DNA of 64,000 bases from Deltaproteobacteria bacterium (GTDB taxonomy: Bacteria > Myxococcota_A > UBA796 > GCA-2862545): assembly GCA_016938035.1 (NCBI GenBank), contig JAFGVK010000036.1:1-64000 (forward strand). The letters are read 5' to 3'. The position numbers and the translations under genes are program-made. The number at the start of each line of letters is the position of its first letter. Position 1 is the first letter of the stretch. The notes under the pieces are model-generated. The model did no database searches. It was not told where the DNA came from and was given only the letters and a program-made list of their open reading frames with translations. Positions 52,459 through 64,000 of the stretch are shown here, one piece after another.

Positions 52459-55104
52459 GTGCTCTGGTTCGTTCTCGCGCTCACCGCCCAGGCTGGCGGA
52501 TGGCACACCCTGGAGACCGCGCACACCTCCATCCACTGGGCCGATGGCGACGCGCACAGCGCCGGACAGGCGGCGCGCGCGGCCGAGATCGCCTGGGCGG
52601 AGCTCTACGGAGAGCAGGAGGGATCGCTTGAGCTGGTGCTCTCGCCAGCGCGTCCCCCGCTCCGCGAGGGCGTGCTGTGGGTCCCTACCGACGGTCGCCC
52701 CATCGATCGGGCGGTCTTTCAGGCGGTCGCCGGCGCGGTGCCCGTGGAGCGGAGCTTGATCCACGTCGGGGTGCTGCTCACCGCTGAGGAGCTGCACGCC
52801 CGGGGCGACGCGGGGCACACGGGGTTGGTGGTGGATCTGAACCCTGCGGTGCGCCCCTGGTCCTGGTGGGGGCCAGCCTACGGTCGGCTGGCCGCCCACC
52901 GGGCGGGGCTCGCCCCGTGGACCGCCGAGGAGCGGTGGGCCCAGTGCGCGGCGCGCGAGCCGGCGGACCTCGCCACCCCGGAGGTGGGGGCGGGCTTCCT
53001 CGCCTGGGTGAGCGATGTGTACGGTGAGGACGGTCTCACCGCGCTGGGCGCCCTCGCGGAGGCGGGGGGCTCCCAGGCGAGGGGGACCAGGGAGGTGTTC
53101 TCCTTGTCGCTGGACGTGGCGATGGCCCGCTGGCGCGCGGGCCTTGATTGCCCCACCCCGTCGGGGGTCGCGCTGGGGGAGGGGATCCTGGCGCTGGCGG
53201 ATGGGCCCCTGCTCGCGCGGGACGACGGGGCGCGGGTGCACCTCTCGCTGGACGGCGCCTCGCTAGGGCGGCCGGTGGCGGGGCGCCTCCTCGATGTGGA
53301 CGACGATCGCGTGCTGATCGCGCGGGACGGCCTGCTCCTGGGGCAGGTAGAGGACGGGGTCCTGCGCTGGGAGCGGAGGGGCGCTGACGCGAGGCTCGCC
53401 GCGCTGGGAGGCCAAGAGATCGCCCTGGTGACCGGCCCCGCGACCCTGTCCCTGCTGGGGGACGACGGCCAGGCGCTGGCCTCCTTCCCCGAGGGGGCGC
53501 GGATCCTCGGCCTGGACTGGCTGGACACCAACAGGCTGGTGGTGTCCCTGGAGCGCCGCGCGCAGGTGGACCTGTGGACCCTCGACGTGGGCACCGGCGC
53601 CTGGACCCGGCTCACCGACTCCGCCGCGCGGGAGCTGAGCCCGAGGGTGGATCCCGAGGGCAAGCTCCTCTTCTCGTCCGATGAGGACGGGCAGATCGTC
53701 GTCAGGCGCCTCGATCTGGCCACCGGCGAGGGCTGGGTGCTGCCCGGCCTCTCTTCCACCGTGGTCGGCCCGGCGACCGGCGGGGTGCTGGTCGCCTCGC
53801 CGGAGGGTGGGCTCTACCGCGCGCTGGCGCCCCAGCGGATCCAGGCCCTCCCCGGCCTGTGCGGCGTCGACGTCTCTTGTGAGGACGCGGACAGCGCGAT
53901 CACCTGGAAGGCGGTGGATCTGGGCGCCGACAGCCGCTCCACCAGGTATCGCCCCCTCCGCCGCTGGCGGTGGAGCGGCGCGCCCGTCGGCCTGCTCGGC
54001 GCCACGGGGGCGGGGATCGGCGCTGAGATCGGCGCTGAGGACCCGCTCCTCAGCAGGACCTTCCGCGCCACGGGGCTGCTCGGTCGCTACGGCCACCTGG
54101 GGGCGGGGCTCCAGTGGGGGGCGGTGGGCCTGGAGGCCTCTCGCACCACCCACAGCCTGCGCTGGACCCAGCTCCACCTGACCGACACCGATCCGTTCGC
54201 GATCGAGGCCGGTGACACGACGCTCTCGTCCCTGTGGGAGGACCGCCACACCCTCACCCTGGGGACAGGGCCGGTGCGGCTGGTGGGCGGGGTGGAGGCG
54301 GTGGGGCTCAGGGCAGAGACCGCGGTACCGCTGGCCCGCGCGGCGCTGGGCGACCTGGTGCTGGAGCGTCACGGGGACACCTGCGCGCTGCACCTGGAGC
54401 TAGGGGCGCGGCAGGTGTTGGAGCGTCCCCTGGCTAGGGGTGAGGCAGACGTGTTGCAGGACGCCGGTCCGCTGGTGCCCAGGGCGCTGGGGCGCTGGGA
54501 GGCGAGGGTGCCCACCAGCCCGATAGAGCACCTGGAGCTGGGGCTATACGGGGGCTGGATCGGGGGCGATCTCCCCCCCGCGCTCCAGCTCAGGATGGGC
54601 GACAGGCCGGGGGTGGGGCCCCTGGCGGACCACGCCCCGATGTACGGCTACGCCTCGGGCGCGGTGTCTGGGAAGGTCCTCGCCGTGGCCCGCGCGGGCT
54701 GGGCGGTGGGCCTGGGCGGGTCCGCTGACTACGAGGTCGTGCTCCAGGCGGGGCTGGGGCAGGTCTGGGGCGGGCCGGCGGGCTTCCTTGGAGAGGCGCT
54801 GGACCCTGCCACCCCCTTCGCGGACCCGCCGCCGCTCCAGGCGGAGCTGGGGGACGACGCCCTGTTTCTCACCGAGGCGGGGCTGGAGCTGAGGGCCTCT
54901 CCGGTCGCGTGGGGACAGGCGCTGCCGGTCTTCCTGCGGGTGACGCGCCCTGGGCAGACCGTGGTCTCCTACCGTGACGTGACGGGTGAGGAGCAGGGGC
55001 TGGACCCGCTGTACTTCTCGCTCTCGCCCGACGGGGAGGGCTACGCGGCGCTGGTACAGGAGCCAGCCTGGCGCTGGGCGGTGGGGGTCGGGCGCCGCTG
55101 GTAG
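52459..55104 (+). CDS. Propeller-barrel surface protein, paralog of 1072-4167 with lost peptidase site
   Basis: This 881-aa protein has the same plan as the 1031-aa protein at 1072-4167. A signal peptide and the start GGWHTLETAHTSIHW match that protein's LRWRTLQTEHFEVHF. A degenerate peptidase-like region (about 25-240), a propeller (about 250-480; SPRVDPEGKLLFSSDEDG) and a C-terminal barrel ending in GVGRRW follow. No HExxH is present in the first domain, so it should lack protease activity. GTG 52459 has AGGAG 7 nt upstream. It is divergent from the TonB-receptor unit. Confidence 0.75.
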   Translation: MLWFVLALTAQAGGWHTLETAHTSIHWADGDAHSAGQAARAAEIAWAELYGEQEGSLELVLSPARPPLREGVLWVPTDGRPIDRAVFQAVAGAVPVERSLIHVGVLLTAEELHARGDAGHTGLVVDLNPAVRPWSWWGPAYGRLAAHRAGLAPWTAEERWAQCAAREPADLATPEVGAGFLAWVSDVYGEDGLTALGALAEAGGSQARGTREVFSLSLDVAMARWRAGLDCPTPSGVALGEGILALADGPLLARDDGARVHLSLDGASLGRPVAGRLLDVDDDRVLIARDGLLLGQVEDGVLRWERRGADARLAALGGQEIALVTGPATLSLLGDDGQALASFPEGARILGLDWLDTNRLVVSLERRAQVDLWTLDVGTGAWTRLTDSAARELSPRVDPEGKLLFSSDEDGQIVVRRLDLATGEGWVLPGLSSTVVGPATGGVLVASPEGGLYRALAPQRIQALPGLCGVDVSCEDADSAITWKAVDLGADSRSTRYRPLRRWRWSGAPVGLLGATGAGIGAEIGAEDPLLSRTFRATGLLGRYGHLGAGLQWGAVGLEASRTTHSLRWTQLHLTDTDPFAIEAGDTTLSSLWEDRHTLTLGTGPVRLVGGVEAVGLRAETAVPLARAALGDLVLERHGDTCALHLELGARQVLERPLARGEADVLQDAGPLVPRALGRWEARVPTSPIEHLELGLYGGWIGGDLPPALQLRMGDRPGVGPLADHAPMYGYASGAVSGKVLAVARAGWAVGLGGSADYEVVLQAGLGQVWGGPAGFLGEALDPATPFADPPPLQAELGDDALFLTEAGLELRASPVAWGQALPVFLRVTRPGQTVVSYRDVTGEEQGLDPLYFSLSPDGEGYAALVQEPAWRWAVGVGRRW

Positions 55105-55399
55105 GGCCAGGGGGGCGCTGGCCGCGTCGCGCGCGCCCACCCCGCCACCTCGGGTGGTGTTGGCTCGGGTGCTGTGGTCTTTGTAGGTCGGTATGACCCG
55201 GGGGGCGCTGGCTGCACGCCCCCCAGCTCGCCGTCGAGGTGCTCGCTGTCCGCGCGCCCCTGATCCCCTCGACCCGGCGCTGGTCTCACTGGGCCGGGTT
55301 CGCAGGGATCGCCCAGGCCGGTGGAGCGGCGCCCGGCGCGCTCTGCAGGGGACGCGTGGCCGGCGTTCCGATAGACTGAGCGCTCCCGGAGGTGTCGCC

Positions 55400-58390
<2,991 letters not shown>

Positions 58391-58448
58391 GGCGGGGGCT
58401 TGTGGCCAGGAGCGTGCTAGGTGTAACGTCTCGCCCAGAGGTGGACAG

Positions 58449-59936
58449 GTGCTGAGTCCCGGACAACGCGTCGATCGATACGAGGTGGAGGCACTCATCG
58501 GCCAGGGCGGGCTGGCAGAGGTGTACCGGGTCCGCCATGTGGACCTGGGGAGCCTGCACGCCCTCAAGCTGCTGGTGTGGAAGCGCCAGAGCCTCGCCAA
58601 CCGCTTCGTGCTGGAGGGGCGCATCCAGGCACAGCTCCGCCACCCCAACGTGGTGACGGTCACCGATCTGATCCGCCACGACGGTCAGTTCGGGCTGCTG
58701 ATGGAGTACGTCGATCACCTCACCCTCGAGCAGTACCTCGCGCAGCGGGGCTCGCTCCCCCTCGACGAGGCGCTGGAGCTCATGGCGCCCATCCTCGCGG
58801 GGGTGGTGGCGGCGCACGACGTGGGGGTGCTGCACCGGGACCTCAAGCCCTCCAACATCCTCCTCGCCAAGGTGCCGCGCGGCCTGATCCCCAAGGTGAC
58901 GGACTTCGGCATCGCCAAGGTCATCCGCGATGACCTCCAGTCCTCCGGGACCGACGCGGGGGTGGCGATGGGGACCCCTGGCTACCTCGCTCCGGAGCAG
59001 GTGGTGGACTCCGCCGACGCGGACGCGCGCGCCGACGTGTTCGCGATGGGGGTCATCCTCTACGAGCTGCTGACGGGGCGGCGCGCCTTCGCTGATGAGA
59101 CCGGCGAGGTCGTGGTGCGGTCTACCCTGTTGCAGGAGCCACGCTCGCTGGCGGAGGTGCTCACCTCGTGCCCTGCTGGGATCGCCGCCGCGGTGGCCAA
59201 GGCGATGGCGCGGGATCGCGAGGAGCGCTTCGAGGACCTGCGCGCCTTTGCGCGCACCCTGTACGCCGACTACCCCGACCTGCTCGCGCAAGTAGAGGGG
59301 CAGCAGACCACCACCGCCCTCGCGCTAGACGCGGAGGTCCCGACCCTTGAGCCCGATCAGCTCCAGGCGGCGGAGGAGGTCCGCGGGCGCGCTGGGCTGG
59401 ACGACACCTTCGGCGAGCACCTGGAGGAGGTCGACCTCGACGACGAGGTGGAGGTCGCGCTGGTCAGCCTCCCCGAGGGCCAGGAGATGGACCCGTCCAA
59501 GGTGCTGCCCTACGCCATCGGCGGCGCGGTGCTGGTGGTGGCGGTCGCGCTGGTTGGGGTGTTCATGGGCTGGGGGGGCCTGACCACCCCCGAGTCGCTG
59601 GTGTTTGGGCACGCCGACGCGACGGTGGAGCCGATCGTCGAGCCGGTGATCGCGGCGCCGCAGCAGGTGGGGCGGCACACCTGGCGCGGGCAGCTCGGCG
59701 AGGAGCCGCTAGAGATCCGCCTGTCGGTTGGGGCCGCAGATCCCGAGGCCCTCATCTCGCTGCAGCGGGACGGGGAGATGGAGATCCACCGGGCCGCGGG
59801 GACCTGGGAGGGCGACAGGCTCACCCTGGAGGAGCCGGGCGGTATCCAGCTGGAGGGCACCCGCACCGGCCGCAGGGTGGAGGGCACCGCGGCGATAGGG
59901 GATGAGACCCCTGCTTGGTGGGCTGAGGTCGAGTAG
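58449..59936 (+). CDS. Transmembrane Ser/Thr protein kinase
   Basis: This 495-aa protein has an intact kinase domain: IGQGGLAEVYRV (17-28), Lys40, HRDLKPSN (129-136) with Asp131, DFG (152-154), and GTPGYLAPEQ. An acidic juxtamembrane part (about 310-365) and one membrane segment (about 366-390) follow. A C-terminal beta-rich periplasmic domain of about 90 residues has GQLGEEPLEIRLSV and EGTRTGRRVEGT. GTG 58449 has AGAGG upstream. It lies 58 nt after the MopE-like lipoprotein gene and may be cotranscribed with it. Confidence 0.93.
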   Translation: MLSPGQRVDRYEVEALIGQGGLAEVYRVRHVDLGSLHALKLLVWKRQSLANRFVLEGRIQAQLRHPNVVTVTDLIRHDGQFGLLMEYVDHLTLEQYLAQRGSLPLDEALELMAPILAGVVAAHDVGVLHRDLKPSNILLAKVPRGLIPKVTDFGIAKVIRDDLQSSGTDAGVAMGTPGYLAPEQVVDSADADARADVFAMGVILYELLTGRRAFADETGEVVVRSTLLQEPRSLAEVLTSCPAGIAAAVAKAMARDREERFEDLRAFARTLYADYPDLLAQVEGQQTTTALALDAEVPTLEPDQLQAAEEVRGRAGLDDTFGEHLEEVDLDDEVEVALVSLPEGQEMDPSKVLPYAIGGAVLVVAVALVGVFMGWGGLTTPESLVFGHADATVEPIVEPVIAAPQQVGRHTWRGQLGEEPLEIRLSVGAADPEALISLQRDGEMEIHRAAGTWEGDRLTLEEPGGIQLEGTRTGRRVEGTAAIGDETPAWWAEVE

Positions 59937-60062
59937 GCGCGCTGGCCTCGCGGCGCGCGCGCCTCCCCGCCCGTGCTGTGAACAGGGCGCCGCGCCTGGC
60001 GCGTGGAGGCAGGTTGTCCTGGGGTGTCCTACCCCCTCCAGCCCAACAGGAGCGGGTCGCGC

Positions 60063-60354
60063 TGACAGGAGTTCCGGTCCGAGGCCACAACGTCGTGGAA
60101 CCACCCGCTTGGCCGAGGGCCGGAATGACCCAGCGCCCGGCGCGGAGGGCGAGGTGCGCGCCGATACCGGTGGTTTCGTTCCTGATAGCCCCCAGCCGGG
60201 GCGCTCCACGGGCGTGGCGGAGGCGGCGAAGGGCCGCTGAGCCCGCGCGATCGGCCACGATGATCACGACGTCCTCCGTAGCGCGGATCGTCCTTGCGAA
60301 GCGGCGGCTATCGTGAGCGGGGGGGCGGACGCATGGGCCGGAGGTACTGGCTGA
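60063..60354 (-). repeat. Dispersed 292-bp element, copy 3 (inverted)
   Basis: This copy is inverted with respect to the other two. One end reads TGACAGGAGTTCCGGTCC (from 60063); the other, read inward, gives TCAGCCAGTACCTCCGGCCC. A 5-bp direct repeat CGCGC (60058-60062 and 60355-60359) flanks it exactly and may be the target duplication. The conserved site for the 143-bp element is intact here (complement of about 60255-60272). The length matches copy 2 after removal of its insertion. Confidence 0.78.
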
Positions 60355-60459
60355 CGCGCCCCCCGCGGGCTCCGTCGGTCGGCCTTGACCTGGGAGCCTG
60401 CGCCCTCCCTGGTCGCCGCCGAGGCGCCCGCCGCACGGGCGCCACCGAGCCGCTCAACC

Positions 60460-60603
60460 TTGAGCCACTCGCAAGAACCCCCTTTGCGCGTGGCAAGGCC
60501 GCCGACGCTACGGGAGAACGCCGATTTTCGTCGCAACGGGCTACGGACGAACCATCGTTTTGGGAGAGGCAGCGCAGCGGTGGGACTTATTACGAGGGGC
60601 TCA
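60460..60603 (+). mobile_element. 144-bp MITE-like element, copy B
   Basis: This is the second copy of the 143-bp element, with one extra C in an internal C-run and about 15 base differences. Its ends are TGAGCCACTCG and CGAGGGGCTCA. A perfect 4-bp direct repeat ACCT flanks it (60456-60459 and 60604-60607). It lies 105 nt from the 292-bp element copy, but outside it, so the two families move independently. Confidence 0.9.
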
Positions 60604-60721
60604 ACCTTGCGCTGGGATCCTAGCGCGGCGCCGGGTCTCGGAGGACCGAGTGCGCTGGAGCATGGGGCCCATCGGGCGAACGCCAAGGGCGAGCTCGCCC
60701 GATAGGCCCCTGGTCGCCGCG

Positions 60722-61522
60722 CTAGCGCGAGCTCCACCCGTCGTGGTTGTAGCACTGGACCGGGGCGCCCTCGGTGATGCCCAGGGTGATCTGCGGGGCG
60801 TAGCCGGTGTCGAGGCGGCCTCTGGCATAGGGCTCGTCCTCCATGAACTCGCGGATCTCCACCGTGTGGACCCCCGGGGAGACCCAGGCCATGCCCTCGT
60901 CCTCGTTGCGCAGCTCGAGCACCACCTTGCCGTCGACCACCACGTCGGCCCACTCCCCGTCGGTGGAGCGGATCACCAGTTGCACCCGGTCGGGCAGGGG
61001 AGGGGGCGGGGCAGCGGGCGGCGCGTGGGGTGGTGGGGGCGCCTGGCTGTAGACCACCTGGGGCTGGGGTGCCATCCCCGGGTTCACCGCCACGTTCATC
61101 CCTGGCATGACCCCTGGCATGACGCCCACGGTCATGGTGACGCTCTCGTAGCCGTCGCCCGCCTGGACCTGCATCCCGTTGGGCCCCATCACCATCGAGG
61201 CTCCGGCGCCTCCGGCACTCACGCCCACGTGGGCTGACATCGGGGTGGACTCGTAGCACTGGAAGGCCTGGTTCATCCACCGGCAGCGCACCCACATGTC
61301 GCCGGGAATATCGACCGGGCCGCTCCAGAGGGGGGAGCCGTTCAGCCCGCTGACGGTCACCAGCTGTCGCCCGGCGAGGCCCTGGGCGAGGGCGGTGGCG
61401 CCGTCCGCTCCGTAGGGCTGCTGGACCCCGTTCAGCGAGAACAGCACCGGGGCGTGCGCGGTGAATTCCATCGCGCCCGCGTGGGCGGGCTGGGCGAGGG
61501 CGGCGAGCAGGGCGAACAGCAT
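60722..61522 (-). CDS. Secreted Pro/Met-rich protein of unknown function
   Basis: This 266-aa protein is not recognised. It has a signal peptide (MLFALLAALAQPAHA), a beta-rich first domain (about 17-95), a Gly/Met-rich stretch (VGVMPGVMPGMNVAVNPGM), a Pro-rich linker, and a last domain (about 180-266) with RVQLVIRSTDGEWADVVVDGKVV, resembling a PEGA-like beta fold. GGAG lies 6 nt before ATG 61522. It follows the WD40 protein gene by 29 nt on the same strand, so they probably form one unit. Confidence 0.75.
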   Translation of the reverse strand: MLFALLAALAQPAHAGAMEFTAHAPVLFSLNGVQQPYGADGATALAQGLAGRQLVTVSGLNGSPLWSGPVDIPGDMWVRCRWMNQAFQCYESTPMSAHVGVSAGGAGASMVMGPNGMQVQAGDGYESVTMTVGVMPGVMPGMNVAVNPGMAPQPQVVYSQAPPPPHAPPAAPPPPLPDRVQLVIRSTDGEWADVVVDGKVVLELRNEDEGMAWVSPGVHTVEIREFMEDEPYARGRLDTGYAPQITLGITEGAPVQCYNHDGWSSR

Positions 61523-61551
61523 GAGGCACTCCGGGTTGGGTGAGACAACAC

Positions 61552-64000
61552 CTATCGGGGGGGATCGTTCCCGCTGCTTCGCGATGGAGGCACCCCCGCC
61601 CCACACCCTACCGCATCGCGGAAGGTGTCATAGGGGGCGATGAAGGGCCAGAGGGGCAGGGCGCTCCCGTCCCCCGCGGCGGTGCCCGCAATCAGCGCCT
61701 GCGCTCCAAAGCTCAGGTGGACCGGCTCACCCTGGAGCTTGTCCCGCGCGAGGGGCAGCGCCTCGTCGGGGTCCCACAGCTCCACCCACCCCGAGTGGAG
61801 GGCCACCCCAATCATGCCCCCCTCCCGGCGGGCGATCAGCTTGACCGGGTGGCGATCGGGGGCGGTCGCCAGGAGGGCGCCGCCCTGGGGTCCGAGGAGC
61901 TCGATGTGGCCGTCTTCGAAGCCGAGGGTCCACCCTCCCGCCGAGGGCACGCCGGTGGTGCTCTCGGGCGGCCGCGCGAGGGTCGCCCGGACCTCCCCTG
62001 CGGGGCCGAACAGGGTGAGGGCCTCTGCGGACACCGCCACCACCCCCTCGTCGGCGGCCTGCAGGTGCTCCACCCCCGCAGCGACCTGCGCCAGCCTGTC
62101 GGTCAGCAGGTAGAGCTCGCCGCGCTCGGTGCGGACAGCGCACCAGCCGTCCGCGGCCACCACCTGCTGTGTGCCCGTCAGCGCCCCGCTCGCCGCGAGG
62201 TGGTGGTCCCCTCCCGCGCGGCGCTCCACCGCGTCCGGCCCGACCTGGACGCACCAGGTGTCCCCACGGAGGTCCCCGCGCCACCCGCCCTCCAGCACCT
62301 CGGGCGGCCAGGAGGCGTCGGGGGGGCTCACCCCCAGGTGGGTCAGGTGGACCCCCTCGCCCTGCCCCAGCGAGCGCCAGGCGGGCCTGAGCGAGGGCAG
62401 CTCCCAGCGCATCAGGTTGCCGTGCTTGTTGCCGGTGAAGAGCGTGCTCCCATCCCCGTTGAGCTGCGCGTGGGTCAGGTCCTCGTCCCGGAGGGTGGCG
62501 CGCCAGGGGCCCTCCAGGTCCATCACCTCCACCCCAGCGCTGCTGAGCCAGGCCAGGCGCGCGCCGTCCTCGCTCAGGTCTGCGTCGCCGAGGGAGCTGG
62601 CGCCCTCCACCCGCTGGAGCTCGTCCCCGCTGCGCGTGTCCCACACCCTCACCGTGCGGTCGTAGGAGCAGGAGACTAGGCGGTCGCGCTCCCAGTCGAG
62701 GTGGGTCACCGCGTCGGTGTGGCCTGTCAGCTCACGCCACTGGCCGGAGCCATCCTCGGACAGGGCCAGCAGGCCCATGTGGCCGCCTACCGCGATCTCC
62801 GCCCCGTCGTCCGACACCGCCACGTCGAAGAGCTCCGAGGAGAACGGCTCCTTGGGGTAGGCGCGGGGGTCATCGGCGGGGGCCCCGTCGCGATCGCGCA
62901 GGTCCCAGGTCCTCAGGTTTCCCGACCACAGGCCCTGGTAGAGCCGCCCCTTGTGTCTCGGGCTCCACGCGGCGCCCATCCCGGTGTCCTTCTCGGGCAG
63001 GATCGTCAGCTCCCTGCGCGAGCGGGGGTCCCAGATCAGGGTCTCGCTCTGACACGAGACGGAGAGCGCCTCCCCATCGGGGCTGATCGCGAGCCCGTAG
63101 GGCCTGTCCTGGGCGCGCACCGCGCTCCAGCGCGCGATCCCGGTGGCGGTGTCGGTGGCGATCACCCTCCGGTCGGGGCTGGAGGTGAAGAGCACCGTGC
63201 CGTCCGGCGACAGCTCGCTCAGATCGACGTAGTCCTCGTGTCCCCGCGTGTCGGGGGGGGCGCGCGAGGTGTCCACCAGCACGATGTGGTTCTCGCTCAT
63301 CAAGAAGAGCTGGGCGTCCCAGGTCGCGAGGCGCTGCGGGGGCTCGTGCACCAGCGGGAGGGACCACAGGCGTGACCCACCCAGCAGGTCCCACAGGTGG
63401 AGCGTTCCCCCCTGATCCACCACCGCCAGCCGGTCCTCCCCCACCGCGGCACCCACCCCGAGGAGCTCGCCGTAGCCGGGCAAGACGCGCGGGTTCTCGA
63501 GCGTCACCGCCCCCTCCTCTGCCCGGCCCAGGTCCCAGACCTTCAGGTCATGGGCGCCCGCGATCAGCCGCCCCCCGCTGAGGGTGAGGAGCAGCTCACC
63601 CCCCTGGGGCTCGAAGGAGCCCACCGTCCGCGCCTCCCCGCCGGCAAGGGGGATCGCGACCACCTCGCCGGTCTCGTAGCTGGCGGCGAACAGCCACTCC
63701 CCCGCTTCGTCCACCACCACCCTGCTGAAGTGGTGGCCCAGGCGTCGGGTCTGGACCTCGTCTCCCCGCTGTAGGAGCAGCTCCCCGTAGCCCAGGTCGT
63801 CGGTGCGGAAGCTGAGCAGGGTCCCGTCCGGGAGGAACCGGGTGTAGAGGTGCCAGTAGGTGCCGGGAGGGGCGGTGGGCCCTCTTCGAGGCGGCGCGGC
63901 GAGATCGGTGAGGTCCCAGAACCAGTAGGCCCCCTCCTCGTCGATCACCCCCAGGGCGCCGCTGTCGTCGCTCACCGCCACCGCTACGAGGTCCAGCTCG
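61552..64000 (-). CDS. WD40-repeat protein, 5' end outside window
   Basis: At least 815 aa are visible; the frame stays open to the window edge, so the N-terminus is missing. The part seen consists of two or more beta-propellers with WD40-type blades, for example LTGHTDAVTHLDWERDRLVSC followed by SYDRTVRVWDTRSGDEL, and LWDLLGGSRLW. In related organisms such long WD40 arrays often follow an N-terminal Ser/Thr kinase or TIR/protease domain, which may lie beyond 64000. It is upstream of the small secreted protein gene. Confidence 0.85.
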   Translation of the reverse strand, partial: ELDLVAVAVSDDSGALGVIDEEGAYWFWDLTDLAAPPRRGPTAPPGTYWHLYTRFLPDGTLLSFRTDDLGYGELLLQRGDEVQTRRLGHHFSRVVVDEAGEWLFAASYETGEVVAIPLAGGEARTVGSFEPQGGELLLTLSGGRLIAGAHDLKVWDLGRAEEGAVTLENPRVLPGYGELLGVGAAVGEDRLAVVDQGGTLHLWDLLGGSRLWSLPLVHEPPQRLATWDAQLFLMSENHIVLVDTSRAPPDTRGHEDYVDLSELSPDGTVLFTSSPDRRVIATDTATGIARWSAVRAQDRPYGLAISPDGEALSVSCQSETLIWDPRSRRELTILPEKDTGMGAAWSPRHKGRLYQGLWSGNLRTWDLRDRDGAPADDPRAYPKEPFSSELFDVAVSDDGAEIAVGGHMGLLALSEDGSGQWRELTGHTDAVTHLDWERDRLVSCSYDRTVRVWDTRSGDELQRVEGASSLGDADLSEDGARLAWLSSAGVEVMDLEGPWRATLRDEDLTHAQLNGDGSTLFTGNKHGNLMRWELPSLRPAWRSLGQGEGVHLTHLGVSPPDASWPPEVLEGGWRGDLRGDTWCVQVGPDAVERRAGGDHHLAASGALTGTQQVVAADGWCAVRTERGELYLLTDRLAQVAAGVEHLQAADEGVVAVSAEALTLFGPAGEVRATLARPPESTTGVPSAGGWTLGFEDGHIELLGPQGGALLATAPDRHPVKLIARREGGMIGVALHSGWVELWDPDEALPLARDKLQGEPVHLSFGAQALIAGTAAGDGSALPLWPFIAPYDTFRDAVGCGAGVPPSRSSGNDPPR

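Larger units (their letters stand above)
59937..60721. other. Gene-free region with two element families
   Basis: There is no supported gene. It holds an inverted copy of the 292-bp element (60063-60354) and a copy of the 143-bp element (60460-60603). The remaining pieces show no coding bias. Confidence 0.65.

Overview
The window looks like chromosomal DNA from a large-genome Myxococcota-type (former Deltaproteobacteria) organism. This is inferred from style, not from a marker phylogeny. Base composition is very GC-rich with strong G/C in third codon positions, and GTG, TTG and apparently one CTG start are used. There are four intact Hanks-type Ser/Thr kinases plus one pseudokinase, each kinase carrying a membrane segment or an extracytoplasmic tail. 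Many lipoproteins have an Asp/Thr-rich stretch just after the lipobox, and several secreted proteins carry the DxDxDG / DNDCDG repeats of MopE-like proteins. Housekeeping anchors are pepA, yebC, rpmG, rpsD, bpt, a prepilin peptidase and a PpiC foldase. No rRNA, tRNA or CRISPR array was seen.

Layout. 0.4-4.2 kb: an orphan aromatic-rich protein and a 1031-aa peptidase/propeller/barrel surface protein. 4.2-6.8 kb: a type II restriction-modification pair of the XhoI/PaeR7I family, followed by a dispersed 292-bp element. 7.5-19 kb: pepA, a membrane-anchored pseudokinase, a GH3-family acyl-adenylate enzyme overlapping a glycosyltransferase, a propeller protein, yebC, and an overlapping GPH-type transporter/GNAT pair. 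19-24.4 kb: a four-gene operon (CARDB lipoprotein, secreted protein, FGE-domain lipoprotein, kinase). 24.8-31 kb: an envelope export cassette (LolA-like protein, outer-membrane barrel, two FtsX-type permeases, LolD-like ATPase) facing a divergent TetR gene, with two matching operators between them. 31-34 kb: a RibD/DHFR-like reductase with partly duplicated 3' sequence and a kinase. 34-34.4 kb: a 292-bp element interrupted by a 143-bp MITE-like element. 35-42 kb: a W/Y-rich repeat protein, a DegT aminotransferase overlapping the prepilin peptidase, an FG-GAP lipoprotein and bpt. 42.3-43.3 kb: a phage-type tail-tube protein fused to an OmpA-like domain. 43.7-48 kb: a foldase, an esterase and two ribosomal proteins. 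48.2-52.3 kb: a fully overlapping TonB-receptor/lipoprotein operon. 52.4-55.1 kb: an apparent inactive paralog of the first peptidase protein. 55.4-60 kb: a MopE-like beta-helix lipoprotein followed by a kinase. 60-60.6 kb: another 292-bp element and another MITE copy. 60.7-64 kb: a secreted protein and a WD40 protein that runs off the window.

How the parts fit. Most of the window serves the cell envelope: export, lipoproteins, surface repeat proteins, and kinases encoded beside surface proteins. The strongest unusual signals are the tail-tube-OmpA fusion with no other injection-system gene nearby, the two non-coding element families (one nested in the other with a clean 4-bp target duplication and empty-site copies in the same window), and the pseudoenzymes of the peptidase and kinase families. 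The restriction-modification genes and the repeat elements are the most mobile-looking parts.
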